64,000 nt of DNA from CAVSJA01 sp963728145. GTDB lineage: Bacteria; Bacteroidota; Bacteroidia; Chitinophagales; Chitinophagaceae. Under the pieces are notes generated by a model. It was not told the DNA's origin. It did no database searches and was given only the letters and a program-made list of their open reading frames with translations. The position numbers and the translations under genes are program-made. Each line of letters begins with the position of its first letter. Position 1 is the first letter of the stretch. Location: positions 434,001-498,000 of the forward strand of contig CAVSJA010000002.1 of the NCBI GenBank assembly GCA_963728145.1, read 5' to 3'. Of the stretch, positions 16,917 through 25,458 are shown piece after piece.

Positions 16917-18392
16917 TTGACCTCCAAATCAGTTAACATCATCGGCGCTGGGTTTTCCGGCTTGTCTGCAGCCAGCTTTATGGCGAAAGCAGGATGGAAA
17001 GTGCATGTATTCGAAAAGCACGGAACACCAGGTGGAAGAGCCAGACAATTGAAAGAATCGGGTTTTGTATTTGATATGGGCCCCGGCTGGTACTGGATGC
17101 CGGATGTTTTTGAAAGATATTTTCAACAATTTGGAAAAAAAGTTTCGGATTACTACTCACTTCAACGACTTGATCCGTCCTATAGGATTTACTGGAACGA
17201 TGGATACAATGATATCCCCGCAAACCTGGATCAATTCAAAGGATTACTTGAAAGCTTCGAGAATGGTTCAGCAAAAAAATTAGATAAGTTTTTAGCAGAA
17301 GCCGAATACAAATACAAAGTAGGGATCCGGAAATTGGTATTCAAACCAGGAAGATCAATCAACGAATTTCTCGATTGGGATATTCTCAGGGGAATATTCA
17401 AACTGCAGGTTTTTTCTTCTATAGAAGATCATATCCATAATTATTTTCAAGATCCGAGGATAAGACAGTTAATGGAATTCCCGGTTCTTTTTCTCGGCGC
17501 CTTACCTGAAACTACTCCTGCTTTATATAGCCTGATGAATTATGCCGATATTATTGGAGGAACCTGGTATCCCAAGGGTGGAATGTACAGTGTTGTGAAC
17601 GGGATGTACAAATTGGCAATAGAACTCGGCGTTGAATTCCATTTTAATGAAACCGTGTCTGCTTTGGAATTCAATAAAGATTTTGTCAGAAAAGTAAAAA
17701 CAAATAGAGGAGAATATTCTTCCGATGCAGTAGTCGGGAGTGCCGATTATCATTTCATAGAAACAAAACTCCTACCCGAAAGAGCGAGGTCTTATTCAGA
17801 GAAATATTGGGATAGCAGAACGATGGCTCCGTCATGCCTGATGTATTATGTTGGATTGAACAAAAAAGTAAAAAGGGCCGCACATCATATGCTTTTCTTT
17901 GATGTTTCTTTCGATAGACATGCGCAAGAGATTTATGCTAATCCAGCCTGGCCCAAGGATCCATTGTTTTATGTAAGTGCTGCATCTGTTTCTGATAAAG
18001 AAGCTGCTCCGCAGGATGGCGAGGCACTCGTCTTTTTGATTCCGGTTGCTGCAGGTTTGAATGGGGATAATGAGGAGCTACGAAATCAATACTTTGAAAA
18101 AATTATTGCGAGATTTGAAAGCAGGGTGGGGGAAGAGATCAGAAATAATATCGTTTATAAGAAATCTTTCTCCGTTTCAGATTTCGTAGATCAGTATAAT
18201 GCTTTCAAGGGAAATGCATATGGACTTGCCAGTACCCTATGGCAAACTGCCTTGTTCCGTCCTTCCTGTCGAAGCAAAAAAATCAAAAACCTTTTTTATA
18301 CCGGACAGTTGACCGTGCCGGGCCCGGGTGTACCTCCCAGTTTGATCAGCGGCGAAGTGGTAGCAACGCAAGTGTTGAAGTTTTTCGGTTGA
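16917..18392 (+). CDS. crtI: Phytoene desaturase (CrtI-type)
   Basis: 491 residues. It desaturates phytoene to lycopene using FAD. The N-terminal dinucleotide-binding motif is NIIGAGFSGLSAASFMAKAG, then FEKHGTPGGRARQ and FDMGPGWYWMPD, which carries the D-x-G-P segment of CrtI. The C-terminus has NLFYTGQLTVPGPGVPPSLI, the bacterial-type phytoene dehydrogenase signature. The only usable in-frame start is TTG at 16917. It heads the run crtI-crtB-idi-crtZ-crtY. How many double bonds it introduces cannot be told from sequence. Confidence 0.95.
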   Translation: MTSKSVNIIGAGFSGLSAASFMAKAGWKVHVFEKHGTPGGRARQLKESGFVFDMGPGWYWMPDVFERYFQQFGKKVSDYYSLQRLDPSYRIYWNDGYNDIPANLDQFKGLLESFENGSAKKLDKFLAEAEYKYKVGIRKLVFKPGRSINEFLDWDILRGIFKLQVFSSIEDHIHNYFQDPRIRQLMEFPVLFLGALPETTPALYSLMNYADIIGGTWYPKGGMYSVVNGMYKLAIELGVEFHFNETVSALEFNKDFVRKVKTNRGEYSSDAVVGSADYHFIETKLLPERARSYSEKYWDSRTMAPSCLMYYVGLNKKVKRAAHHMLFFDVSFDRHAQEIYANPAWPKDPLFYVSAASVSDKEAAPQDGEALVFLIPVAAGLNGDNEELRNQYFEKIIARFESRVGEEIRNNIVYKKSFSVSDFVDQYNAFKGNAYGLASTLWQTALFRPSCRSKKIKNLFYTGQLTVPGPGVPPSLISGEVVATQVLKFFG

Positions 18393-18453
18393 ATTTGAGG
18401 GTAAGATTTAACCAAATCACAAGCCCCAACATCAAATATATAAATTGAGCTTT

Positions 18454-19290
18454 ATGATGCAATTGTTTCATAAGGTAAGCGAACGCTGCAGCAGGATCAC
18501 AACAGAGGAGTACAGCACTTCCTTCGCTTCTGCCATTAGGCTCCTGCATAAGGATCTTCAGAAACCGATCTACAATATTTATGGTTTCGTCCGCTTTGCT
18601 GATGAGATCGTAGATACTTTTCATGGATTTGATAAAAAGGAATTGCTGAAACAGTTCAGGAAAGAAACTTATGAAGCTATCGAAAGAGGGATCAGCCTGA
18701 ACCCTATTCTTCACAGTTTTCAGATAACCGTCAACAAGTATCATATTGATCGGGGCCCGATAGATGCTTTCTTTCAAAGCATGGAAAAAGACCTTGACCG
18801 TAACAGTTATGATGCCATTGGATATAAAGAATACATCTATGGGAGCGCTGAAACGGTGGGATTGATGTGTCTATCAGTTTTTTGTGAGGGTGATAAAAAA
18901 CAATTTGACTATTTAAAGGCCCATGCCCGCTCACTCGGGGCAGCTTTTCAAAAAGTAAATTTCCTTAGAGACATCAAAAATGACCAGGAAATACTTAGCC
19001 GCAGCTATTTTCCTGGCGTTGATTTCGGTAACTTTACTCCGGACATGAAACGGCGGGTTGAAGAAGAGATAAGTTCAGATTTTCATCATGCTTATCTGGG
19101 AATTCTAAAGTTACCCTGGAAAGCGAAGTTCGGAGTATACGTAGCGTATAAATATTATCTCTCCTTATTTCGAAAGATCCGGAAAACATCCCCTGCTCAG
19201 ATCATGGAAGAAAGAATCCGCATCCCGAATTACCGAAAGGCAATAATCCTGGTAAGAGCCGGATTAAAAAATCAATTGAAGCTAATTTAA
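18454..19290 (+). CDS. crtB: Phytoene synthase
   Basis: About 278 residues. It condenses two geranylgeranyl diphosphates to phytoene. The two Asp-rich Mg-binding motifs are RFADEIVDTFHG (about 48-59) and NFLRDIKNDQE (about 170-180); YGSAETVGLMCLSVF lies between them, as in squalene/phytoene synthases. I prefer ATG 18454 over TTG 18445, since the family starts near the HKVSERCSRITTEEYSTSFA segment. Only 6 bases separate its stop from idi. No GGPP synthase (crtE) is in the window, so substrate must come from elsewhere. Confidence 0.95.
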   Translation: MMQLFHKVSERCSRITTEEYSTSFASAIRLLHKDLQKPIYNIYGFVRFADEIVDTFHGFDKKELLKQFRKETYEAIERGISLNPILHSFQITVNKYHIDRGPIDAFFQSMEKDLDRNSYDAIGYKEYIYGSAETVGLMCLSVFCEGDKKQFDYLKAHARSLGAAFQKVNFLRDIKNDQEILSRSYFPGVDFGNFTPDMKRRVEEEISSDFHHAYLGILKLPWKAKFGVYVAYKYYLSLFRKIRKTSPAQIMEERIRIPNYRKAIILVRAGLKNQLKLI

Positions 19291-19296
19291 GAAGCC

Positions 19297-19851
19297 ATGG
19301 AATCAACAAAGCAGGTGATCCTCGTGAACGAGCTGGATGAGGTTATTGGTGAGATGGATAAGATGAAAGCCCACCAGCATCCTCATTTACACCGGGCGTT
19401 TTCAGTTTTTATTTTTACCAGCAAAGGCGAATTATTGCTACAGCAAAGACATCCCTCTAAATATCATAGCGGAGGACTGTGGACGAATGCCTGTTGTAGT
19501 CACCCTGCGCCGGGAGAAGATACCAAGATAGCTGCTCAAAAAAGGCTATTCGAAGAAATGGGATTTTCTACCACTATTAGTGAAGTATTCCAATTTACTT
19601 ACGAGCATCAATTCGAGAATGGATTATATGAACATGAATTTGATCATGTTTATGTTGGCATTTATGATGGCATCGTAAAACCAGAACCGGGGGAGGTAAA
19701 GGATTATTGTTACAAATCTTTAGAAGAGATCAGGCTCTCCATCGAGTCTCATCCCTCCAAATACACTCCATGGTTTCTGATCGCTTTTCCAAGGATCGAA
19801 GATTGGGCGAGGCAAAACCTGGTGAAAGAAGTTCAGTTAGTTGATCGGTAA
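19297..19851 (+). CDS. idi: Isopentenyl-diphosphate delta-isomerase, type I
   Basis: 184 residues, a Nudix-fold metal enzyme that interconverts IPP and DMAPP and so feeds carotenoid synthesis. Seen: LLLQQRHPSKYHSGGLWTNA followed by CCSHPAPGE with the catalytic Cys, the Nudix-like RLFEEMGF, and YEHEFDHVYVG with the metal/catalytic Glu. Its ATG follows crtB by 6 bases, so it is co-transcribed. An Idi inside the crt operon suggests precursor supply is raised together with pigment synthesis. Confidence 0.96.
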   Translation: MESTKQVILVNELDEVIGEMDKMKAHQHPHLHRAFSVFIFTSKGELLLQQRHPSKYHSGGLWTNACCSHPAPGEDTKIAAQKRLFEEMGFSTTISEVFQFTYEHQFENGLYEHEFDHVYVGIYDGIVKPEPGEVKDYCYKSLEEIRLSIESHPSKYTPWFLIAFPRIEDWARQNLVKEVQLVDR

Positions 19852-19916
19852 GATCAATCAGTAAAATCCAAAAAATCCTGGTCAGATAAATCACGATTAA
19901 TCCTGAAAATCTTGGT

Positions 19917-20387
19917 ATGCATTGGTTGCTATATACAGGTATTCTGGTCGCGACATTTATCATAATGGAAGGAATCACATGGGCAACCCATAGATTCGTA
20001 ATGCATGGATTACTCTGGTTTTTGCACGAAGATCATCATCAACCCAAGGCAGGATTTTTTGAAAAGAACGATGCCTTCTTCCTGATCTTCGCTATTCCAA
20101 GCTTTTTATCCATTCTCTTCGGAACCATCGATAAAATTTATTGGCTCCAGGCGATCGGCTTTGGTATTATGGCTTACGGAGCTGCTTATTTCCTGGTGCA
20201 TGATGTGATCATTCATCAAAGATTCAAATGGTTTACCCGTTCAAACAACAAATATGTTCGCGCTATCCGCTGGGCACACAAAATGCACCATAAACATTTA
20301 GATAGACACGATGGTGAATCGTTTGGGATGTTGTTTGTGGCCAGAAAGTATTGGGAGAAAATTCTCAAAGACCAGAAGACTGCCTAA
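19917..20387 (+). CDS. crtZ: Beta-carotene hydroxylase
   Basis: 156 residues with four hydrophobic segments and the di-iron histidine motifs of the sterol desaturase/hydroxylase superfamily: THRFVMH (about 23-29), HEDHHQP (about 37-43), HDVIIHQRF (about 98-106) and HKMHHKHLDRHDGESFG (about 122-138). It adds 3- and 3'-hydroxyls to beta-carotene, giving zeaxanthin. The 65-base gap after idi contains AAATCCTGG-like repeated words that may be a relic of the dyad repeats. The next element, immediately after its stop, is a large dyad repeat. Confidence 0.95.
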   Translation: MHWLLYTGILVATFIIMEGITWATHRFVMHGLLWFLHEDHHQPKAGFFEKNDAFFLIFAIPSFLSILFGTIDKIYWLQAIGFGIMAYGAAYFLVHDVIIHQRFKWFTRSNNKYVRAIRWAHKMHHKHLDRHDGESFGMLFVARKYWEKILKDQKTA

Positions 20388-20389
20388 TT

Positions 20390-20565
20390 AAGGTTGATAA
20401 GGTTGATAAGGTTGACAGGGTTGACTGGGTTGACAAGGCTGACAGCGAGAGGTAACATATAGAACAATGCAATCCCTAAACGGAAAAATTTTCAAGGAAT
20501 TCCAGTCAACTTGTCAACCTTATCAACCCTATCAACCTTGTCAACCTTGTCAACCTTGTCAACCT
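20390..20565. repeat. Dyad repeat of GTTGACAAG units reaching into crtY
   Basis: Left arm 20390-20444 is a run of GGTTGA(T/C)AA-like 9-base units; right arm about 20504-20565 is the reverse-complement run (CAACCTTGT units). The 60-base loop is unique. The right arm is in frame with crtY and encodes repeated Ser-Thr-Leu. The unit is the same as in the element at 47361-47535. A hairpin here would bury the crtY start codon. Confidence 0.9.
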
Positions 20566-21701
20566 CATACGACTACATATTCCTTGGCACCGGTGCTGCA
20601 GGTTTGAGCTTGCTCATGAGAATGATCGATTCCGGGAAATTCTCAGACAAAAAAATACTCCTGGTTGATCGCGAACAAAAGATATCGAACGACCGCACCT
20701 GGTGTTTTTGGGAAAAGGGGGAGGGTTATTTTGAATCATTGGTATATAAATCCTGGGATCATTTAAGTTTTAAGTCGGATGGTTTTTCTTCACGATTGGA
20801 GACCGGCGATTATCGGTATAAAATGATCCGGGGCATTGATTTTTATAAGTATTGCTTTTCGAGAATTCACGAACAGGCAAATATTGAAATGAGGTATGGG
20901 AAGATTTGGGCTGAGCACAGGGATGACAAAACCTCTTACCATTTAGATCACAAACCCTTGCAAAATGGAAATGCTGTCGTTTTCAATTCGATCTTTCTTG
21001 ATCAGGACGTACCTAAGAATGGGCCTGTCAACTTTATCCAACATTTCCAGGGTTGGATGATTGAAACAACTACACCTGTATTCGATGAGTTTGAAGCTAC
21101 CCTAATGGACTTTAGAGTTCATCAGAACTACGGTACAACTTTCGTTTATGTGTTACCCTTAGCGCCGAACAGAGCACTTGTTGAATACACTGTTTTCTCA
21201 GGAAATCTTTTACCTGCGGAAACATATTACAAAGAATTGGAGGATTATATTCAAACCTACATCACGACCAACCAATACAAAATCCAGGAAACAGAGGGTG
21301 GGTCGATACCTATGTCCGTGTTCAATTCCCCATTTTATAAAAATGGGGTTTATAATATCGGAACAGTTGGAGGACGCACTAAAGCATCAACCGGCTACAC
21401 GTTTTCATTTATTCAAAAGCACAGTGAAAATATTGTGCATGCATTGGTCAATGGAAAAATATTGACGGATATCAATGATTCTAACAAACGATTCAAGTTC
21501 TACGATAGAGTGCTCTTGCAGGCATTGATCAATGGAAAACCCGGAGGAAAAGAGATCTTCACCCGATTATTTGAACGTAACAAAGCCGATTCAATCTTCA
21601 AATTCCTTGATAATGAAAGCTCAATAAGCGAAGAACTTGCATTGATAAAAACATTGCACACGGTCCCTTTCCTGAAAGCCGCACTTCAACAGGTTCTCTG
21701 A
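20511..21701 (+). CDS. crtY: Lycopene cyclase, start inside a repeat
   Basis: 396 residues as read from TTG 20511. The enzyme proper begins at about residue 20 with YDYIFLGTGAAGLSLLMRM (FAD/NAD-binding loop), followed by DRTWCFWEKGEG, a CrtY hallmark, and GTVGGRTKASTGYTFSFIQ near the C-terminus. It cyclises both ends of lycopene to beta-carotene. Residues 1-19 (Ser-Thr-Leu repeats) are encoded by the right arm of the dyad repeat. There is no in-frame ATG back to the stop at 20460; several in-frame TTG codons in the arm (20511, 20538 and each 9 bases after) are the only starts. Expression may therefore be low or structure-controlled. Confidence 0.9.
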   Translation: MSTLSTLSTLSTLSTLSTSYDYIFLGTGAAGLSLLMRMIDSGKFSDKKILLVDREQKISNDRTWCFWEKGEGYFESLVYKSWDHLSFKSDGFSSRLETGDYRYKMIRGIDFYKYCFSRIHEQANIEMRYGKIWAEHRDDKTSYHLDHKPLQNGNAVVFNSIFLDQDVPKNGPVNFIQHFQGWMIETTTPVFDEFEATLMDFRVHQNYGTTFVYVLPLAPNRALVEYTVFSGNLLPAETYYKELEDYIQTYITTNQYKIQETEGGSIPMSVFNSPFYKNGVYNIGTVGGRTKASTGYTFSFIQKHSENIVHALVNGKILTDINDSNKRFKFYDRVLLQALINGKPGGKEIFTRLFERNKADSIFKFLDNESSISEELALIKTLHTVPFLKAALQQVL

Positions 21702-21797
21702 TGTTTCGGGATTAAATTTATTCGGTTATAATAGCCTGTTTGGCAATATTCTTGCAGCAAGGTCCCGATATCCTGTGTAAACAATCAAACATCGCTT

Positions 21798-23714
21798 ATG
21801 AAATTGGTGGCTGGAGTAGTAGCGCTATTATTTAGCAGTATTTCTGTATTCTCTCAAGTCAGTTTTTCTGCAAATGATCCGGGTGCGGTTCCCGCATACA
21901 ATGGATATTTCCAATATGGTACTAATCTTGGTTATTATGGCGGCACATGGGATGACTGGACCCTGTCCGATATCGCCGCGGGTAATCCAGCATTGAATGT
22001 AAAAGGTGCTGGTTCCAAAACTTTTCGAATTCTTCTTCCTGAATACTTTCTTGAGTCCTGGAGTTATGATATCCGACTTGCGGAATTCAATCATTATGCT
22101 TCTCTTGGTGTAAGGGATAATACCGTATTCGTTGGATTCCCTTCATCTGCGCATAGGGATAATAATTTCTATGATGGTTGTGTTGACAGATCTCTCCTTT
22201 TCGCCAATATGTACGAACCCATTTGGGATGGAGGTGCAAATGGAACACCTGTGAATGAGAACAACTATTACGCGCTCTACATGTATAAGCTGGTTCAGAT
22301 CTATAAGCCATTTACCAAATTTTATGAGATCACGAATGAACCTGATTATACCTGGTACAATACAGGTTGGTTGGAACCGGGAATTGCTGGCAACTGGTGG
22401 GATAACAATCCACCTGCCTGCGAGTTATCAAACCTGAAAGCTCCAATCTTTCATTATATCCGAATGCTTCGCATCAGCTATGAAGTGGTGAAAACATTGG
22501 ATCCGACTGCATATGTTGCAGTCGGAGGCATTGGATGGCCAAGTTTCCTTGATGCATTATTGAGAAACACTGATGAACCAGGCAATGGAGCAGTTTCCGC
22601 TGCATATCCCTTAAAGGGTGGTGCATATTTCGATGTACTTAGTTTTCATAGCTACCCTCAATTCGAACTTGGGGTTTGGGATGATATAATCGGAGGGTTT
22701 CTTTATTCGCGTCATTCTGATGCTGCCGTTAATAAGTATATTGATAAAAAGAACAGTTTTGTAACTGTTTTGAATAATAGGGGGTATGATGGTGTGACAT
22801 ATCCGAAAAAACATTTTATCTGCACAGAAGGAAACGTTCCCAGGAAAGAGTTGGATGGATATATCGGATCAGACGATGCGGCAAAGAATTATGGAATGAA
22901 AGTATTGATAGAAAGTCAGAAACATGATATTTCTCAGTATTACACATTCATATTGGGTGATGCGGCTCCTATTGAAACCGCCACCAATGCTTTTGACGTG
23001 ATGGGTCTCTTTCAAAATTTGAATGGAATCGGTCCATTGGGCAATGGAGGAAATTATGTTCAGCAATACACCAATCCCGGTATTGGATTTAAAACGACAT
23101 CTGATCTTTTGCGCTTATCCAGATATGATGCTGCAAGGACAGGTATGATGGAACTTCCAACGAATGTTCAAGGCGCGGCATTCCGCGATAGTTTGGGAGG
23201 ATTTACCTATGTGCTTTGGGCAAAGACAAGTGTGGATCGTTCAGAAGTTGCATCCGCTTCTTATTCGTTCCCTACGGCAATGAATGTAACGCCAAATGTG
23301 AATAGAAGGGAATGGAACTTTACGATCACTAATACTACAACATCAATTCCATCGGTAAATATTCCATTAACGGGTTCACCGGTTTTTATTTCTGACAATT
23401 TCCAAATCGTGCCCTTACGTGATCGTGGTCCACGCCCAGGAAATCAGGAAAAAGAATTTGCATTCTCTGTTTATCCGAATCCGGCTTCAACAAATAGTTC
23501 GGTTAAGTTTACACTTACTCATCCTGCGAATGTTCGTATAAAAGTCTATGATGTCAACGGGGTATGTGTTATCAACAGGACAACCAAACAGTATGGAACG
23601 GGTACGCATTTAATCCCGTTGCACGGGATCGAACGGTTGGCAAGCGGTATTTATACTTGTCGATTTGAAACCGATGAGATCCAGATCAACCGGAAGCTCG
23701 TGATTGCCCGGTAA
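21798..23714 (+). CDS. Secreted glycosidase-like protein with T9SS sorting domain
   Basis: 638 residues. A signal peptide (about 1-19, ending VFSQ) leads into a TIM-barrel-like domain. The motif FYEITNEPDY (Asn180-Glu181) resembles the acid/base site of clan GH-A hydrolases and FICTEGN (Glu344) the nucleophile; FHSYP near 283 also fits. The last ~80 residues (FSVYPNPAS ... KVYDVNG ... SGIYTCRFE) are a type A T9SS C-terminal sorting domain, so it is exported and surface-anchored or released. The exact GH family and substrate are not recognised. It is separate from the crt operon (96-base gap). Confidence 0.78.
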   Translation: MKLVAGVVALLFSSISVFSQVSFSANDPGAVPAYNGYFQYGTNLGYYGGTWDDWTLSDIAAGNPALNVKGAGSKTFRILLPEYFLESWSYDIRLAEFNHYASLGVRDNTVFVGFPSSAHRDNNFYDGCVDRSLLFANMYEPIWDGGANGTPVNENNYYALYMYKLVQIYKPFTKFYEITNEPDYTWYNTGWLEPGIAGNWWDNNPPACELSNLKAPIFHYIRMLRISYEVVKTLDPTAYVAVGGIGWPSFLDALLRNTDEPGNGAVSAAYPLKGGAYFDVLSFHSYPQFELGVWDDIIGGFLYSRHSDAAVNKYIDKKNSFVTVLNNRGYDGVTYPKKHFICTEGNVPRKELDGYIGSDDAAKNYGMKVLIESQKHDISQYYTFILGDAAPIETATNAFDVMGLFQNLNGIGPLGNGGNYVQQYTNPGIGFKTTSDLLRLSRYDAARTGMMELPTNVQGAAFRDSLGGFTYVLWAKTSVDRSEVASASYSFPTAMNVTPNVNRREWNFTITNTTTSIPSVNIPLTGSPVFISDNFQIVPLRDRGPRPGNQEKEFAFSVYPNPASTNSSVKFTLTHPANVRIKVYDVNGVCVINRTTKQYGTGTHLIPLHGIERLASGIYTCRFETDEIQINRKLVIAR

Positions 23715-23780
23715 TCGTTCCTTTATTTTAAACAATTCTTCACAGCCATCTTTAGACGATTTCTGTTGAAACAGCATCTT

Positions 23781-23871
23781 GGTCAATGGTGAATGGTGAA
23801 TGGTGAATAGGCAATGGGCAAGTATTCAAGCTATTAAGAACCAATTGACCATTCACAATTCACCATTCACC
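23781..23871. repeat. Dyad repeat of GGTGAAT units
   Basis: Left arm 23781-23808 (GGTCAATGGTGAATGGTGAA and on) pairs with right arm 23844-23871, its approximate reverse complement. The loop is 35 bases. It sits after the T9SS glycosidase-like gene and could terminate its transcript. The unit matches the element inside the cobalamin riboswitch at 61235-61294. Confidence 0.87.
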
Positions 23872-23892
23872 AAAATATGTGGCAGCAAGGTA

Positions 23893-23922
23893 TTGTGACT
23901 CTTGTGCGAATGCCTAAATTTA
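23893..23922 (+). promoter_or_regulatory. Bacteroidota-type promoter
   Basis: TTG at 23893-23895, a 19-base spacer and TAAATTTA at 23915-23922 (one mismatch from TAnnTTTG) lie 47 bases before the next start. It follows the dyad repeat, as expected for a new transcription unit. Confidence 0.45.
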
Positions 23923-23935
23923 AGCTGCCGTAGGT

Positions 23936-23955
23936 CCTCCCGCCATCGGCGGGGG
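23936..23955. repeat. GC palindrome in the 5' leader
   Basis: CCCGCC-ATC-GGCGGG forms a 6-7 bp GC stem ending about 15 bases before the ATG at 23969. It belongs to the class of short GC palindromes also seen at 26663, 36680-36720 and in the tRNA array. It could hinder ribosome access or be neutral. Confidence 0.55.
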
Positions 23956-23968
23956 AAATCAACATGAA

Positions 23969-25402
23969 ATGAAACATTTACTCCTGAGCCTTTGCATCCT
24001 GATCACCGTATCCGTCAACGCGCAAAATTTCCTGATCCGTCATGATCTTATTAAAGAGAAAACAGAATTCTTTAAGATTAATCGTGACAAGGATACCGTA
24101 AAAGTTGATGGTATAAATTTGAAAAAAGCAACCAGCATCAAGCTCCAGGTTGAGAATTACAATCCATTTTACTGGAACGCAAGAGTAACCACATACAAGC
24201 GACCTGTTGAAGAACAGGTAGGCTTTGGTGCAGTATTCAGTCCTTTTATGGGATTGATGAAAAGCGTAATGGGCACAGCGCTGCCCAATCTTCAATTACC
24301 TGATCTTGGTTCAAGAGGTGCGGATGAACCAGCGCGTTTGGAAGATAAATTTCTTTTTTTTAATGGATTGCTCACTGAAAAGTATCAAACCCTTCGCGAT
24401 CTTGAAGCGGAGTACGAGCGATTGAAATTGCTGGAACTACAGTTGACAGAATTGAAGTACGAGAATAGAAAAACTGAACTCGAAATAAAATCTAAAGCTC
24501 AGGTGCTGATGTTGAAAAACATGGACGTTTCAAATCTTGATCTCACTCAAGTGCTTGCAATGGGAAAGGAAAAAGACCAGACCCTGCAAAATACATTGGA
24601 TTCCATTCCGTTCTTGCAGGAAAAGATTCAAAAGTTATCTACAAGCATGGATGCAAACATGCGGATCTCGGGACAGATGACAGTTAGTGACATGGTTGAG
24701 ACGGCCTCATCGGTTCGAAGGGCAAGCAGCAATATTTCATTTGGAATGGCGAAAGCCGATAAGGTCTTTACGGAAGAATTATACATTGTCTCGCGTTTGT
24801 TCAAGGATATTTCAACAACTCCATTCCGTTATCAATACCTGGTGAACAGTGGGCCTGATGTTTCGGAGCTAAAACTTGAAGTATATCCTAGAATTGATTC
24901 CCTGTCGAATGACACCATCGTAAAATATTTTCCTGTTACCTCAAGAGGAAATGTACGTGTGCGAGGCTCATTTGGTGTTGCATTTTCTTTTTTCCCCGAG
25001 AGCAATGACTATTTTGTTGGTCCTGATTTGAGTATAACTGAAAGTAAAGGTGATCTCTTTGTTCCCGTACTAAGCACCCTGATCAATTTTTATCCGGCAA
25101 GGGCTGGTGGATTAAAGATCGGGGGAGCATTTGGATTCGGTATACCGCTGCAGGGTCAGAACAAGGATATCAATTTTTTGCTTGGTCCTTCATTCATTAT
25201 CGGGCAAAATGAGTTAGTGATCATTACTGCGGGAGTAACTGGAGGAAAGGTGAACAAACTTTCCGGAGGATGGGCTGTTGGTGATAAAGTGCCCACTGCT
25301 TCTTATACCTTACCTACGAAATCTTACTATGATCTTGGAGCGTTTATTTGTCTCAGTTTTAATTTTAGTAATCTCTCGATAGGAAAGAAGGGATCAAATT
25401 AG
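23969..25402 (+). CDS. Secreted coiled-coil protein of unknown function
   Basis: 477 residues, not recognised. A signal peptide (about 1-18, ending VNAQ) is followed by an N-terminal beta-like region, a Glu/Lys/Leu-rich coiled coil (about 125-235; LRDLEAEYERLKLLELQLTE), and a C-terminal glycine-rich beta region (about 320-475) with LKIGGAFGFGIPLQGQNKDI and FLLGPSFIIGQNEL that looks like an outer-membrane or surface beta structure. Its stop is 56 bases before the metzincin start, so the two may be co-transcribed. An envelope location is inferred. Confidence 0.6.
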   Translation: MKHLLLSLCILITVSVNAQNFLIRHDLIKEKTEFFKINRDKDTVKVDGINLKKATSIKLQVENYNPFYWNARVTTYKRPVEEQVGFGAVFSPFMGLMKSVMGTALPNLQLPDLGSRGADEPARLEDKFLFFNGLLTEKYQTLRDLEAEYERLKLLELQLTELKYENRKTELEIKSKAQVLMLKNMDVSNLDLTQVLAMGKEKDQTLQNTLDSIPFLQEKIQKLSTSMDANMRISGQMTVSDMVETASSVRRASSNISFGMAKADKVFTEELYIVSRLFKDISTTPFRYQYLVNSGPDVSELKLEVYPRIDSLSNDTIVKYFPVTSRGNVRVRGSFGVAFSFFPESNDYFVGPDLSITESKGDLFVPVLSTLINFYPARAGGLKIGGAFGFGIPLQGQNKDINFLLGPSFIIGQNELVIITAGVTGGKVNKLSGGWAVGDKVPTASYTLPTKSYYDLGAFICLSFNFSNLSIGKKGSN

Positions 25403-25458
25403 TGGTTATGATCTTTCCGCAGATTCAATTAATAAACTCTAAAAACCCAAAGAATAAC

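Noticed and set aside
20467..20600. ATG at 20467 as the true crtY start
   Set aside because: It is in a different frame, reading CQPYQP-type repeats and then stopping without joining the cyclase.
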